This document shows positions 1 through 9,033 of a stretch of DNA of 64,000 nt, piece after piece. The notes beneath the pieces are model-generated. The model was not told the DNA's origin and did not search any database. It was given only the letters and a program-made list of their open reading frames with translations. Position 1 is the stretch's first letter, and the number at the start of each line of letters is the position of its first letter. Source of the stretch: Bacillus yapensis (GTDB lineage: Bacteria; Bacillota; Bacilli; Bacillales; Cytobacillaceae). The stretch spans positions 41,442 to 105,441 of the forward strand of contig NZ_SUND01000018.1 of NCBI RefSeq assembly GCF_005280205.1, written 5' to 3'. A program made the position numbers and the translations under genes.

Positions 1-1083
1 TTTTATCAGTTGACCTTTTGCATTGATATTGGACCATGCGATGTGGTCTATATTTAAATCTAATCCTAATAAGCCGTCTGCCCGACTAAAATTTTTTTGA
101 GGGTTTTCTGGAACATCCACTATACACTTAAAAATATAGTAGTCCCCATGGTCTTCGACAGACCACGCAATTGGCTTTCCGTATTTCTTTTTGTTTTTGC
201 AGCTCATCTGTGTTTCAATTGAGTGGTCAACCTGTTCTTGACCATACGGAAATACAAGATTGTCAATTTCTATCTTAGTACCATCCGGGGTTATAAATTG
301 TAGTTTTTGCTTCCCCGGAATATAACAAAACACGAAATTGCCGACCTTGGCATCTTTTCGCCCACTAATCGTCATTTGATGATAGCGAGCTTGTTCCCAA
401 TCTTTTCGCCACTGTTGATGGTCGTTTTGATAGTTTTCTATTGTATGTTGTGCTTTAAATAATTTTTTCGTGCCAAAAACTACACTGTTACTATTATGTT
501 TCAAACTTTTTACTTGTTTTTGCAACCTATCTAATCTGAATTTCAATCTACCTAATCTATTTTTGAAATGAGCGATTTGAACATCTAAATAGTCATGTTC
601 AAACTGATAGGCGTGATAGTAAATGTCTGTTTTTTTATAGAATTTCACGACAAAAAAATGTCCAACTTGTTGTTCTCTAGAGTTTTGATTAAATTTTGGA
701 TTTCCGTTTACAAAGGATTGTTTGATTTTTAAAAGAGTAGTTAAATGGCGTCTGGTTGATTTTATTTTCTTTTTAACTGAAGTCATTTGAACTTCTTTGT
801 TTTCTATATACATTTTTCGAAGTTCATTTTGAGATTGGATTAGGGCATTCGCTTCTTGAATAGCACTACCTGCATAATGATCATTCAATTGAAAACGTTC
901 TTTTACGGTAAGATGCAGAGATTTTTTTCTCCTCGATTCATTCGAACGTTTTTCTAATACTTGTGTTTGAAATGCGAAGTGTTTAGAACGACTGAACAAA
1001 AGAAGGGTATGAGAAATAGAGTCGTTATATTTTTCAGGTAACATATTTTTGTATACACGAGTAGAAAAATAGGTTTTCCTCAT
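1..1083 (-). CDS. TnpB-like (IS605 OrfB-type) protein, partial
   Basis: The frame stays open on the minus strand from ATG at 1083 to the window edge (361 codons), so the C-terminus is missing. The N-terminal ~300 residues are basic and rich in coiled-coil-like K/Q/R segments. Near the edge the motif GLLGLDLNIDHIAWSNI appears, which fits the first RuvC aspartate motif of TnpB/IS605 OrfB proteins. A GGTGG ribosome binding site precedes the ATG. In IS200/IS605 elements TnpB is an RNA-guided nuclease. This long form with a large N-terminal extension resembles the chromosomal 'TnpB-related' proteins of Bacillus, for which mobility is not certain. No TnpA is visible on this side. The remaining RuvC residues and zinc finger lie outside the window, so nuclease activity cannot be judged. 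Confidence 0.75.
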   Translation of the reverse strand, partial: MRKTYFSTRVYKNMLPEKYNDSISHTLLLFSRSKHFAFQTQVLEKRSNESRRKKSLHLTVKERFQLNDHYAGSAIQEANALIQSQNELRKMYIENKEVQMTSVKKKIKSTRRHLTTLLKIKQSFVNGNPKFNQNSREQQVGHFFVVKFYKKTDIYYHAYQFEHDYLDVQIAHFKNRLGRLKFRLDRLQKQVKSLKHNSNSVVFGTKKLFKAQHTIENYQNDHQQWRKDWEQARYHQMTISGRKDAKVGNFVFCYIPGKQKLQFITPDGTKIEIDNLVFPYGQEQVDHSIETQMSCKNKKKYGKPIAWSVEDHGDYYIFKCIVDVPENPQKNFSRADGLLGLDLNIDHIAWSNINAKGQLIK

Positions 1084-1102
1084 TTCTCAACCACCCCTAA
1101 AG

Positions 1103-1114
1103 GAACGTCTGTTC
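1103..1114 (-). promoter_or_regulatory. LexA (DinR)-type SOS box
   Basis: On the minus strand the site reads GAACAGACGTTC, 20 bp upstream of the TnpB-like start codon. It fits the Bacillus LexA core GAAC-N4-GTTC, and the inner RNRY (AGAC) also matches. It follows an AT-rich stretch that could hold the -10 region. This suggests repression by LexA and induction by DNA damage. The match is by eye only. Confidence 0.5.
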
Positions 1115-1279
1115 TTAATTTTATTTTATCAAATTCTCAAAACGTTGTCCTTTAAATTTCATTTAATTCCGAAATTAGACACAAAAAGCGATTCATCTCC
1201 TCCCTACGTCGTTGAGGAAGGAGTCTTCTCGCTAGTGTAGATAAATTGCTAATCCGATAATATAAATTGAACAGTAACA

Positions 1280-1291
1280 GGAGCATGCTCC
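1280..1291. promoter_or_regulatory. 12-bp palindrome before RpiR-type regulator
   Basis: GGAGCATGCTCC is a perfect palindrome about 22 bp upstream of the regulator start at 1314 and follows an AT-rich promoter-like stretch. It could be an operator for the regulator itself. No binding consensus is known to me for this exact site. Confidence 0.3.
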
Positions 1292-1313
1292 CAAGATTGA
1301 GAGTGATGTATAG

Positions 1314-2078
1314 ATGATTGATATTAGCAAGTTGATTCAAGGGAAAAATTTAACGGAACTAGACGTTCAACTTGTCCAATATATTGTCACGAACATTGAT
1401 AATGTATTGCAAAAAGGTGTACGTACGATTGCGAAGGAAAATTTCACTTCCCCAGCGACGGTGATTCGTCTATCAAAAAAATTGGGTTATAGCGGATTTA
1501 TCGATATGTATTATCAGCTATTACCACTCGTGAAAAAAGTGGATACTCCGAATAACGAAATGAACGAAGACTTTTTAGGAAGTAGCCAGCACGATCTCTT
1601 GACCCATAATACGATTGCGGAAATTGAAATGTTTATTGAAAAAGTGCTCAAGCTTAACCAAAAATATATCTTTGTTTATGCAACTGGCTTTTCCGCGATT
1701 GCAGGAGAGTATCTATATAAAAAGCTATTGGTTTTAGGGAGAAAAACGATTTTCGCCAGTGGAACAGATTCTATCGGTGTTTTCGAAAATAATCTTGAGG
1801 ATATAGGTGCACTCGTTGTCATCTCGAAATCAGGTGAAACTCAGGTGGTCATTGATAAGTTACTGGCAGCTAAGGAACATCGTATTTTTACTGTCTCGTT
1901 TACAAAAGAAACGAATAATCGGATTGCGAATCAATCTGATTTAAACTTTAAAATAATTGACCATAATAAGCTCGATGACCGAAACATGTTACCGAACAGC
2001 TTCTTTCCAAGTCTACTTCTTATGTTTGAATTCATTTTCAAACAGTATATTGAAGGGTTTCTTTCAAAAAAAGAATAG
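1314..2078 (+). CDS. glvR: RpiR/MurR-family regulator of the alpha-glucoside PTS locus
   Basis: 254 residues. The N-terminal ~75 residues form an RpiR-type helix-turn-helix (segment FTSPATVIRLSKKLGYSGF), and a SIS sugar-phosphate-binding domain follows at ~100-240 (VVISKSGETQVV is the phosphate-binding loop). RpiR proteins sense phosphosugars. It sits directly upstream of, and in the same direction as, an EIIBC and a GH4 glycosidase. The same three functions make up the glvA-glvR-glvC (malA-malR-malP) locus of B. subtilis, though in another order. It has its own terminator, so it is probably a separate transcript that controls the genes downstream. The symbol is given by context. Confidence 0.8.
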   Translation: MIDISKLIQGKNLTELDVQLVQYIVTNIDNVLQKGVRTIAKENFTSPATVIRLSKKLGYSGFIDMYYQLLPLVKKVDTPNNEMNEDFLGSSQHDLLTHNTIAEIEMFIEKVLKLNQKYIFVYATGFSAIAGEYLYKKLLVLGRKTIFASGTDSIGVFENNLEDIGALVVISKSGETQVVIDKLLAAKEHRIFTVSFTKETNNRIANQSDLNFKIIDHNKLDDRNMLPNSFFPSLLLMFEFIFKQYIEGFLSKKE

Positions 2079-2087
2079 GAATTCATG

Positions 2088-2119
2088 AAACGTGTTTCTA
2101 TGAGTGAAACACGTTTTTT
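2088..2119 (+). terminator. Rho-independent terminator after glvR
   Basis: The stem AAACGTGTTTC / GAAACACGTTT with a 7-nt loop is followed by a T run. Confidence 0.8.
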
Positions 2120-2140
2120 AACTTCTCGAATCTATCGACA

Positions 2141-2154
2141 GTAAAGCGGTTACA
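2141..2154. promoter_or_regulatory. cre-like CcpA site before glvC
   Basis: GTAAAGCGGTTACA (complement TGTAACCGCTTTAC) matches the consensus TGNAANCGNWNNCW at 12 of 14 positions. It lies about 45 bp before glvC and suggests carbon-catabolite control of the PTS genes. It is almost the same sequence as the site at 18739. Confidence 0.55.
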
Positions 2155-2199
2155 TTGTAATCTAAACGTGTTAGAAAAAATGCATAGGGGGAAGGCAAT

Positions 2200-3789
2200 A
2201 TGAAAACAAAAATCATGGATGGCATGCAGCGCTTTTCAAAAGCTATGTTCATTCCAGTACTTATTCTACCAATTGCTGGTATTTTAATTGCCTTAGGAAA
2301 TTTATTAACAAACGCAAGATTAATGGAAGTAATGCCATTTTTAGATAATCCGATTACGACAGGATTCGGAACCATTTTAACCGGATCTTTAGTATCTATT
2401 CTTGGTAACTTAGGACTCATATTCTGTGTTGGTATCGCGGTCGGTTTGGCGAATAAAGAGAAAGCGTTTGCTGGATTCACTGCTTTATTAGGATATTTAG
2501 TGTTTGTAAATGCAATGAATAAATTCATGGGTCTCAGCGGGGTGCTTTTTGAAGGAGAGTCCTTACAGGGAACCGGACAAACTCTAGTATTAGGGGTACA
2601 AATTCTTGACATGGGTGTGTTCCTAGGATTGATTCTCGGAGCAATCACAGCCATGGTTCATAACAAGTTTATTGATAAGGAATTCAAAGGTGCTTTTCAA
2701 ATTTATGGTGGCTCACGATTTGTCTTTATCGTACTGATACCAGTCGTTGTTTTACTATCAATTGCACTTACTTATATCTGGCCGTTCTTCCAAAGTGGAA
2801 TCAATCAACTGGGAACACTGATTAATCACAGTGGAAGCTTCGGAATTTTCTTATATGGCGCGTTGGAGCGTTTGTTAATTCCAACTGGACTACATCATTT
2901 AGTTTATACACCATTTTTATACACAACATTGGGTGGTGTAGTAGATGTTGGTGGGCAAGTCTATGAAGGTGCGAGAAACATTTACTACGCAGAAATCGCT
3001 GACCCAGCTGTAAAGGTTCTTTCTGAAAGTGTTATATGGGACGCTCGTGGTATTTCAAAAATGTTCGGTTTAATCGGAGCATGTTTGGCGATGTACCATT
3101 GTGCGAAGCCAGAGAACAAGCGTAAGGTAAAAGCGATTTTAATACCAGCTGCAGTTACTTCTATGATTGCAGGTGTAACAGAACCAATCGAATTCTCATT
3201 CATGTTTGTCGCTCCATTATTATTCGTAGTTCACGCTGCTTTAAGTGGTCTAAGCATGGTGACATTGAATTTATTAGATGTTAGAGCAATTGGTCCAAAC
3301 GGAATGATTGACTTCCTATTATTCAACTTACCGTTAGGAATCGAAAAAACACATTGGCCAATGTACATTTTAGTAGGTCTAATCTACTTCGGTATCTATT
3401 ATCTTGTGTTCCGTTTCTTAATTACAAAGTTCAACTTTAAAACAGTCGGAAGAGAAGATGCAGGCGAAGAAACAAAATTATATTCAAAGAAAGATTACAA
3501 CGAGAAAAAAGCTGGCGTATCTAATCCAGAAGCTGAGGATGACATTGCTGGAGTTATTGTTGGCGCACTAGGTGGAGCAAGTAATATTAATACAGTCACA
3601 AACTGCTACACAAGACTTCGATTAACTCTAGATAACCCAGAGGCTGTTGATGAAGATGTGTTGAAGCAACAAACAGGTGCTAGTGGAGTCATCATTCGAG
3701 ATAAAAATGTTCAAGTTGTTTATGGATTACAGGTAACAAGCATTCGAAAAGCAGTAGACAGTTATTTAGGATTTTCGGCAAACGAATAA
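2200..3789 (+). CDS. glvC: PTS alpha-glucoside (maltose-type) transporter EIIBC
   Basis: 529 residues. The EIIC membrane domain fills ~1-410 with multiple hydrophobic segments, and its N-terminus MKTKIMDGMQRFSKAM is typical of alpha-glucoside EIIC. The conserved [13 protein letters not shown] motif is present as VTEPIEFSF. The EIIB domain is at ~450-529 with the phosphorylated cysteine C469 in NCYTRLRL. There is no EIIA domain, so phosphate must come from a separate EIIA-Glc-type protein; one is encoded at 5402. It takes up and phosphorylates maltose or related alpha-glucosides. It is followed after 32 bp by the GH4 hydrolase that would use the product. Confidence 0.9.
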   Translation: MKTKIMDGMQRFSKAMFIPVLILPIAGILIALGNLLTNARLMEVMPFLDNPITTGFGTILTGSLVSILGNLGLIFCVGIAVGLANKEKAFAGFTALLGYLVFVNAMNKFMGLSGVLFEGESLQGTGQTLVLGVQILDMGVFLGLILGAITAMVHNKFIDKEFKGAFQIYGGSRFVFIVLIPVVVLLSIALTYIWPFFQSGINQLGTLINHSGSFGIFLYGALERLLIPTGLHHLVYTPFLYTTLGGVVDVGGQVYEGARNIYYAEIADPAVKVLSESVIWDARGISKMFGLIGACLAMYHCAKPENKRKVKAILIPAAVTSMIAGVTEPIEFSFMFVAPLLFVVHAALSGLSMVTLNLLDVRAIGPNGMIDFLLFNLPLGIEKTHWPMYILVGLIYFGIYYLVFRFLITKFNFKTVGREDAGEETKLYSKKDYNEKKAGVSNPEAEDDIAGVIVGALGGASNINTVTNCYTRLRLTLDNPEAVDEDVLKQQTGASGVIIRDKNVQVVYGLQVTSIRKAVDSYLGFSANE

Positions 3790-3806
3790 AAAATATAAAA
3801 CAGTAG

Positions 3807-5147
<1,341 letters not shown>

Positions 5148-5161
5148 TAGTAGATAGAGAG

Positions 5162-5198
5162 AAAGGGCGAAAAATGCATAGTGCTTTTTCGCCCTTTT
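5162..5198 (+). terminator. Rho-independent terminator after glvA
   Basis: AAAGGGCGAAAAA and TTTTTCGCCCTTTT form a long stem with a T-rich 3' side. Confidence 0.8.
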
Positions 5199-5204
5199 CA
5201 TAAG

Positions 5205-5263
5205 GCACTTTTCGCAAAGATGTTTTTTTAAATAAAAACAATAAAAGTAGTAGCGAAAAGTGC
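5205..5263. repeat. 11-bp inverted repeat
   Basis: GCACTTTTCGC (5205-5215) and GCGAAAAGTGC (5253-5263) are perfect complements 37 bp apart. The sequence is related to the preceding terminator stem (GTGCTTTTTCGCC), as if that segment had been partly duplicated. Confidence 0.5.
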
Positions 5264-5302
5264 TGTACATAAATAATAAGTACCTCTAAATCATATAAGA
5301 TG

Positions 5303-5356
5303 TGTAAATGTCGGCTTTAGATTTTTTTTCGAAGAAAAAAAATTAGGACATTTACA
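5303..5356 (+). promoter_or_regulatory. Two-tier hairpin in the leader of the EIIA gene
   Basis: TGTAAATGTC (5303-5312) pairs with GACATTTACA (5347-5356). Inside it ATTTTTTTTC (5321-5330) pairs with GAAAAAAAAT (5334-5343) around a GAA loop. It sits 45 bp upstream of the EIIA start. It does not look like a RAT and has no T tract after it. It could be an operator pair or an RNA leader structure. Confidence 0.45.
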
Positions 5357-5401
5357 AAAAAGATAGAAGTAAAGAGCCTAAATCAAAAGGAGATAATTAG
5401 G

Positions 5402-5893
5402 ATGTTGAAGAAACTGTTTGGAAAAAAAGAGACATTGGTAGACCTTGTTGCACCAATTACGGGAAAAGTAGTTAAAATTGAAGATGTACCAGACCAAGTG
5501 TTTAGTCAGAAAATGATAGGAGATGGCATTGCGATTGAGCCTGTTGAAGGGGTAGTCGTTGCTCCTGTAGATGGAGAGATTGCACAAATTTTTCCAACCA
5601 ATCATGCTGTTGGGATTCGCACCCAAGATGGGTTAGAAGTCTTAATTCATATTGGGATGGAAACGGTCGCCATGGGTGGAGAAGGATTCACAGGCCATGT
5701 GAAACAAGGTGACAAAGTTAAAGCAGGTGACACACTTGTTACCTTTGATTTGGACCTTGTGAAAGAAAAAGCAGAAAGCACAATATCACCAATTGTTATC
5801 ACCAACTCTGAAGCGGTAGAATCCTTAACCAAAACAGAAGCAAACCTAGTAACATTCGGCAAATCCGTTTTGCTACAAGTGAAAATGAAATAG
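5402..5893 (+). CDS. Free-standing PTS EIIA, glucose family
   Basis: 163 residues, a single EIIA-Glc domain of normal length. The two active-site histidines are visible: H68 in FPTNHAVGI and phospho-acceptor H83 in VLIHIGMETV. It is soluble, takes phosphate from HPr-His15 and donates it to an EIIB. The neighbouring GlvC lacks an EIIA domain, so this protein is its likely partner, although it may also serve other EIIBC proteins. It has its own leader and terminator and is therefore probably a separate transcript from glvC-glvA. RBS AAAGGAG precedes the ATG. Confidence 0.9.
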   Translation: MLKKLFGKKETLVDLVAPITGKVVKIEDVPDQVFSQKMIGDGIAIEPVEGVVVAPVDGEIAQIFPTNHAVGIRTQDGLEVLIHIGMETVAMGGEGFTGHVKQGDKVKAGDTLVTFDLDLVKEKAESTISPIVITNSEAVESLTKTEANLVTFGKSVLLQVKMK

Positions 5894-5900
5894 ATTATTT

Positions 5901-5946
5901 AAAAAGGCTTCTCATGAGTTATTCAAAAACTGGTGGGAAGCTTTTT
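5901..5946 (+). terminator. Rho-independent terminator after EIIA
   Basis: AAAAAGGCTTCTC pairs imperfectly with GGGAAGCTTTTT, which is followed by T/C. Confidence 0.65.
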
Positions 5947-6066
5947 CTCATTGGAGATTGATAGAATGCAATAGTTTTTAAAAGTCGAAAGATTTTGTGG
6001 ATTAAGAATACTCTGTTAAAATATAGATGAATAGAACCAACCTAAAACACAAAAGAGGGTATGAAT

Positions 6067-7488
6067 ATGAAAAAGCAATATTATGTAAATGGTGAATGGA
6101 AGACTGCAGAGAAATATGCTGATCTCTACTCCCCTTATTCTAAAGAAGTCATTGCTCAAATTCCACAAGCAACTCTTGGAGAAGTAGAACAAGCAATTGA
6201 CATTGCCCATAATTCAAGAAAGCAAATGGAAGAACTGACTGCTTATGAGCGCGCAGTGATTTTAGAACATATTGCACAACTATTCATGGAGAACCGTCAA
6301 AAGGCTGCTGAGATTATCTCGTTAGAAGCAGCAAAGCCAATGAAATTCGCGTTAGGCGAAATCGATCGTACGATTGAAACGTATAAATTTGCTGCGGAAG
6401 AAGCAAAGCGTTTAACTGGTGAAATGATCCCGATGGACGCGGCAAAAAACGGTGCTAATCGCTTTGGTTACACAATCGAGCAACCACTCGGAGTGATTGG
6501 TGCGATTACGCCATTTAACTTCCCGCAAAACTTAGTAGCACATAAAGTAGGACCGGCTATTGCATCTGGGAATACTATCGTACTGAAGCCAGCTTCCCAA
6601 ACGCCACTTTCAGCTCTATTTTTAGCTGAATTAATTGACCAGACAGCATTGCCTAAAGGTGCCTTTAACGTCATTACAGGTAGTGGCAGAATCGTTGGGG
6701 ATGCATTGGTAAAGAGTGACAAAGTCAAAATGATTACATTCACCGGCAGCCCTGGTGTAGGAATTGATATTCGCAACAAGGCGGGCTTGAAAAAAGTGGC
6801 TCTTGAGCTTGGATCAAATGCGGGCTTAATTATTGATAAAAATGTAGATTTAGCCCAAATCGTTCCGAAATGTGTGACAGGTGCTTTTTCAAACCAAGGG
6901 CAAGTCTGTATTTCGTTACAACGTACCTATGTCATGGATGAACTTTTTGATGAATTTGTTGAACAATTTACAGCTGCTACGAAGCAGTTAGTGGTCGGTA
7001 GTCCGCTTGATGAAACAACAGATATCTCTGCCATGATCAATCCAGTTGAACAAGATCGAGCTCTTAGCTGGGTACAAGAGGCAATGGAAAACGGTGCTGA
7101 GGTTGTAGCAGGTGGCAATATCGCTGATGGCGTCTTTATGCCAACGATTTTAACAAATGTAGATGCGACGTTAAAGGTTTCATGTCAGGAAGTTTTTGCT
7201 CCGATTGTAGTCGTCAACAGAATTTCTTCTGTAGAAGAAGGAATTGCAGCCATTAATGATTCCAATTATGGTCTCCAAGCAGGAATTTTCACAAATGATA
7301 TTCAAACAGCCTTCAAAGCTTCAAAAGAGTTAGAAGTCGGCGGTGTCATGATTAATGATATTCCAACCTACCGTGTCGACCAAATGCCATATGGTGGCGT
7401 GAAAGAAAGCGGCACGGGTAAAGAAGGACTAAAATATGCGATTCATGAAATGACCGAAACAAAGCTTGTTGTTTGGAATCAAAACTAA
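6067..7488 (+). CDS. NAD(P)-dependent aldehyde dehydrogenase
   Basis: About 473 residues, ALDH superfamily. Numbering from the upstream in-frame ATG at 6061: PFNFPQNL near 151-158 and LKPASQTP near 175-182 (cofactor binding), TFTGSPGVG near 227-234, general base E249 in ALELGSNAG, and catalytic C283 in SNQGQVCISLQR. The ALELG motif is followed by S-N-A-G instead of the usual G-N-x-P. The overall pattern is closest to the lactaldehyde / phospholactaldehyde / sulfolactaldehyde group, but the substrate cannot be told from sequence. The start is placed at 6067 because GAGGG lies 7 bp before it and 1 bp before the 6061 ATG. It has its own terminator and stands alone. Confidence 0.85.
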   Translation: MKKQYYVNGEWKTAEKYADLYSPYSKEVIAQIPQATLGEVEQAIDIAHNSRKQMEELTAYERAVILEHIAQLFMENRQKAAEIISLEAAKPMKFALGEIDRTIETYKFAAEEAKRLTGEMIPMDAAKNGANRFGYTIEQPLGVIGAITPFNFPQNLVAHKVGPAIASGNTIVLKPASQTPLSALFLAELIDQTALPKGAFNVITGSGRIVGDALVKSDKVKMITFTGSPGVGIDIRNKAGLKKVALELGSNAGLIIDKNVDLAQIVPKCVTGAFSNQGQVCISLQRTYVMDELFDEFVEQFTAATKQLVVGSPLDETTDISAMINPVEQDRALSWVQEAMENGAEVVAGGNIADGVFMPTILTNVDATLKVSCQEVFAPIVVVNRISSVEEGIAAINDSNYGLQAGIFTNDIQTAFKASKELEVGGVMINDIPTYRVDQMPYGGVKESGTGKEGLKYAIHEMTETKLVVWNQN

Positions 7489-7586
7489 TATCTCTGCAGA
7501 TGCAGTTAAGAATTTAATGGCAGCTCATAATATGGAATATAGCAATATGAATTTGATTTGATATCGTTTACTTTATCTGCAAAATG

Positions 7587-7618
7587 GACTACTTCCTAAT
7601 ACAAGGAAGTAGTCTTTT
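7587..7618 (+). terminator. Rho-independent terminator after ALDH
   Basis: GACTACTTCC / GGAAGTAGTC is a perfect 10-bp stem followed by TTTTA. Confidence 0.8.
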
Positions 7619-7743
7619 ACATATATAGGGAAATGATTGGAGTACTCGCTTCGGAATGAGCGCAGGACAGAATATTTAGAAATATTCATACATTTAATGT
7701 ATCATTTAATAGAGTTCATTTGTAAAACACGGAGGTGGAAATC

Positions 7744-8565
7744 TTGAACTACCATATTTGTGCAACCTGTGGAGTTCAATATGAAGGTTCAACTGAATCA
7801 CCAGAACAATGTACGATTTGTAATGAAGAAAGACAATATGTAAATCCTAATGGACAGTCTTGGACAACCTTAGGGGAAATGAGTAAAAACGGATATAAGA
7901 ATAACTTGAATTTGGAGGAAACAGGCTTATACAGCCTGAAAACTACTCCAGATTTCGGAATCGGTCAAACGGCGTACATAGTACAAAGTGAAGGTTTCAA
8001 TATGATGTGGGATTGTATCACATATATAGATGAGGCGACGATAAAAAGGATAGAAGATTTAGGTGGCCTCCAAGCGATTGCCCTTTCCCATCCACATTAT
8101 TATTCCACACAAGTTGAATGGGCAGAAATATTCAATGCACCTATCTATATTCATGAAGATGATAAAGAATGGGTCACAAGACGAAGTGATAAAATCATCT
8201 TTTGGTCAGGGGAATCCCTCGAATTAGATAAAGGCAAAGTTATACATCGTTTAGGTGGGCATTTTAAGGGTGGTTCTGTCTTAGAATGGAAAGATGGGAA
8301 TGAGCAAAAGGGAATTTTGCTATCGGGTGATATCATTCAAGTTGTTGCAGACCGCGAGTGGGTTAGTTTTATGTATAGCTATCCTAATTTAATCCCACTA
8401 CCTGTCTCTAAAGTACAAGAAATAGCAAAGAGAGTAAATGAATTGAAATTTGACCGACTATATAATGCTTTTCATCGAATTGTAAAAGAAGATGCAAAAA
8501 ACGCTGTACAAAAGTCAGCGGCTCGATATATTGCAGCATTAAATGGTACTTTGTTTAACACCTAA
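7744..8565 (+). CDS. Metallo-beta-lactamase-fold protein with N-terminal Cys4 knuckle
   Basis: About 273 residues. The N-terminus has CATC and CTIC pairs 14 residues apart, a rubredoxin/zinc-ribbon-like knuckle. The rest fits an MBL fold: the usual HxHxDH loop reads SHPHYYST, a later histidine is in GGHFKGG, an aspartate in LLSGDIIQV and a last histidine in FHRIV. The D and H of HxDH are missing, so at most one metal site may be intact. The start is probably TTG at 7744, 8 bp after GGAGG at 7731-7735; an in-frame GTG at 7735 overlaps that site. Function unknown. It is monocistronic. Confidence 0.75.
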   Translation: MNYHICATCGVQYEGSTESPEQCTICNEERQYVNPNGQSWTTLGEMSKNGYKNNLNLEETGLYSLKTTPDFGIGQTAYIVQSEGFNMMWDCITYIDEATIKRIEDLGGLQAIALSHPHYYSTQVEWAEIFNAPIYIHEDDKEWVTRRSDKIIFWSGESLELDKGKVIHRLGGHFKGGSVLEWKDGNEQKGILLSGDIIQVVADREWVSFMYSYPNLIPLPVSKVQEIAKRVNELKFDRLYNAFHRIVKEDAKNAVQKSAARYIAALNGTLFNT

Positions 8566-8590
8566 TTCTTTTATTTTCTTGGGTTTTAAA

Positions 8591-8633
8591 GGGTTTCCTA
8601 TAGGATCGTTGATCTTATGGGAGGCTCTTTTTT
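8591..8633 (+). terminator. Rho-independent terminator after MBL-fold gene
   Basis: TTTCCTATAGGATC and GATCTTATGGGA form an imperfect stem around GTT, followed by CTC and a T run. Confidence 0.65.
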
Positions 8634-8822
8634 GTGCAAGGAAAAGGCTACAAGAAATTTTATAGGACAATTTACACCTTTTATTAGTATAATAATAATG
8701 GTAAAATCATACTGTTGTAGAAAAAGTAAACATCTTTTTATAACGCTTTATTCCTATCTTTTACCCAAATGGGTGAGTTTTGTAGGGGTAAGAATCGAAT
8801 AATAATTTTATTTTTGTAATAC

Positions 8823-8921
8823 TCCTTCGATAATAGCAAACCCATTGAAAGATGGGGACGCAAAGCTGCGGGCCTAATGAAATCATTCTATGGCAGCCGG
8901 GTTGCCGAAAAGGTTGGATAG
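8823..8921 (+). promoter_or_regulatory. Cyclic-di-GMP-I (GEMM) riboswitch
   Basis: The conserved class I core is present in order: AGCAAACC, GAAAG, GGGGACGCAAAGC, GGGCCTAA, then TGGCAGCCGGGTTGCCGA. It is followed within 60 bp by an intrinsic terminator. The P1 3' region (AAGGTTGG) can partly pair with the terminator 5' strand (TCCACC). By that reading ligand binding would favour termination, but this direction is an inference. The regulated unit is the symporter, decarboxylase and chemoreceptor genes downstream. Confidence 0.93.
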
Positions 8922-8953
8922 TTACTTAATAAGGCTGATTTTTGCCTTTTTAT

Positions 8954-8977
8954 GTCCACCTAGTGTGGACTTTTTTT
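8954..8977 (+). terminator. Expression-platform terminator of the c-di-GMP riboswitch
   Basis: GTCCAC / GTGGAC around CTAGT is followed by seven T. A weaker AAGGC / GCCTT hairpin with T tail lies just before it at 8931-8950. Confidence 0.85.
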
Positions 8978-9033
8978 GTCGAAAATTGTCTAGCAACTAG
9001 AAGGAATGGTATTCAAAAGGAAAGGAAGTAGAA

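Noticed and set aside
5303..5356. Possible RAT for a BglG-type antiterminator before EIIA
   Set aside because: The sequence lacks the conserved RAT bases seen in the ptsG leader and is not followed by an overlapping terminator.
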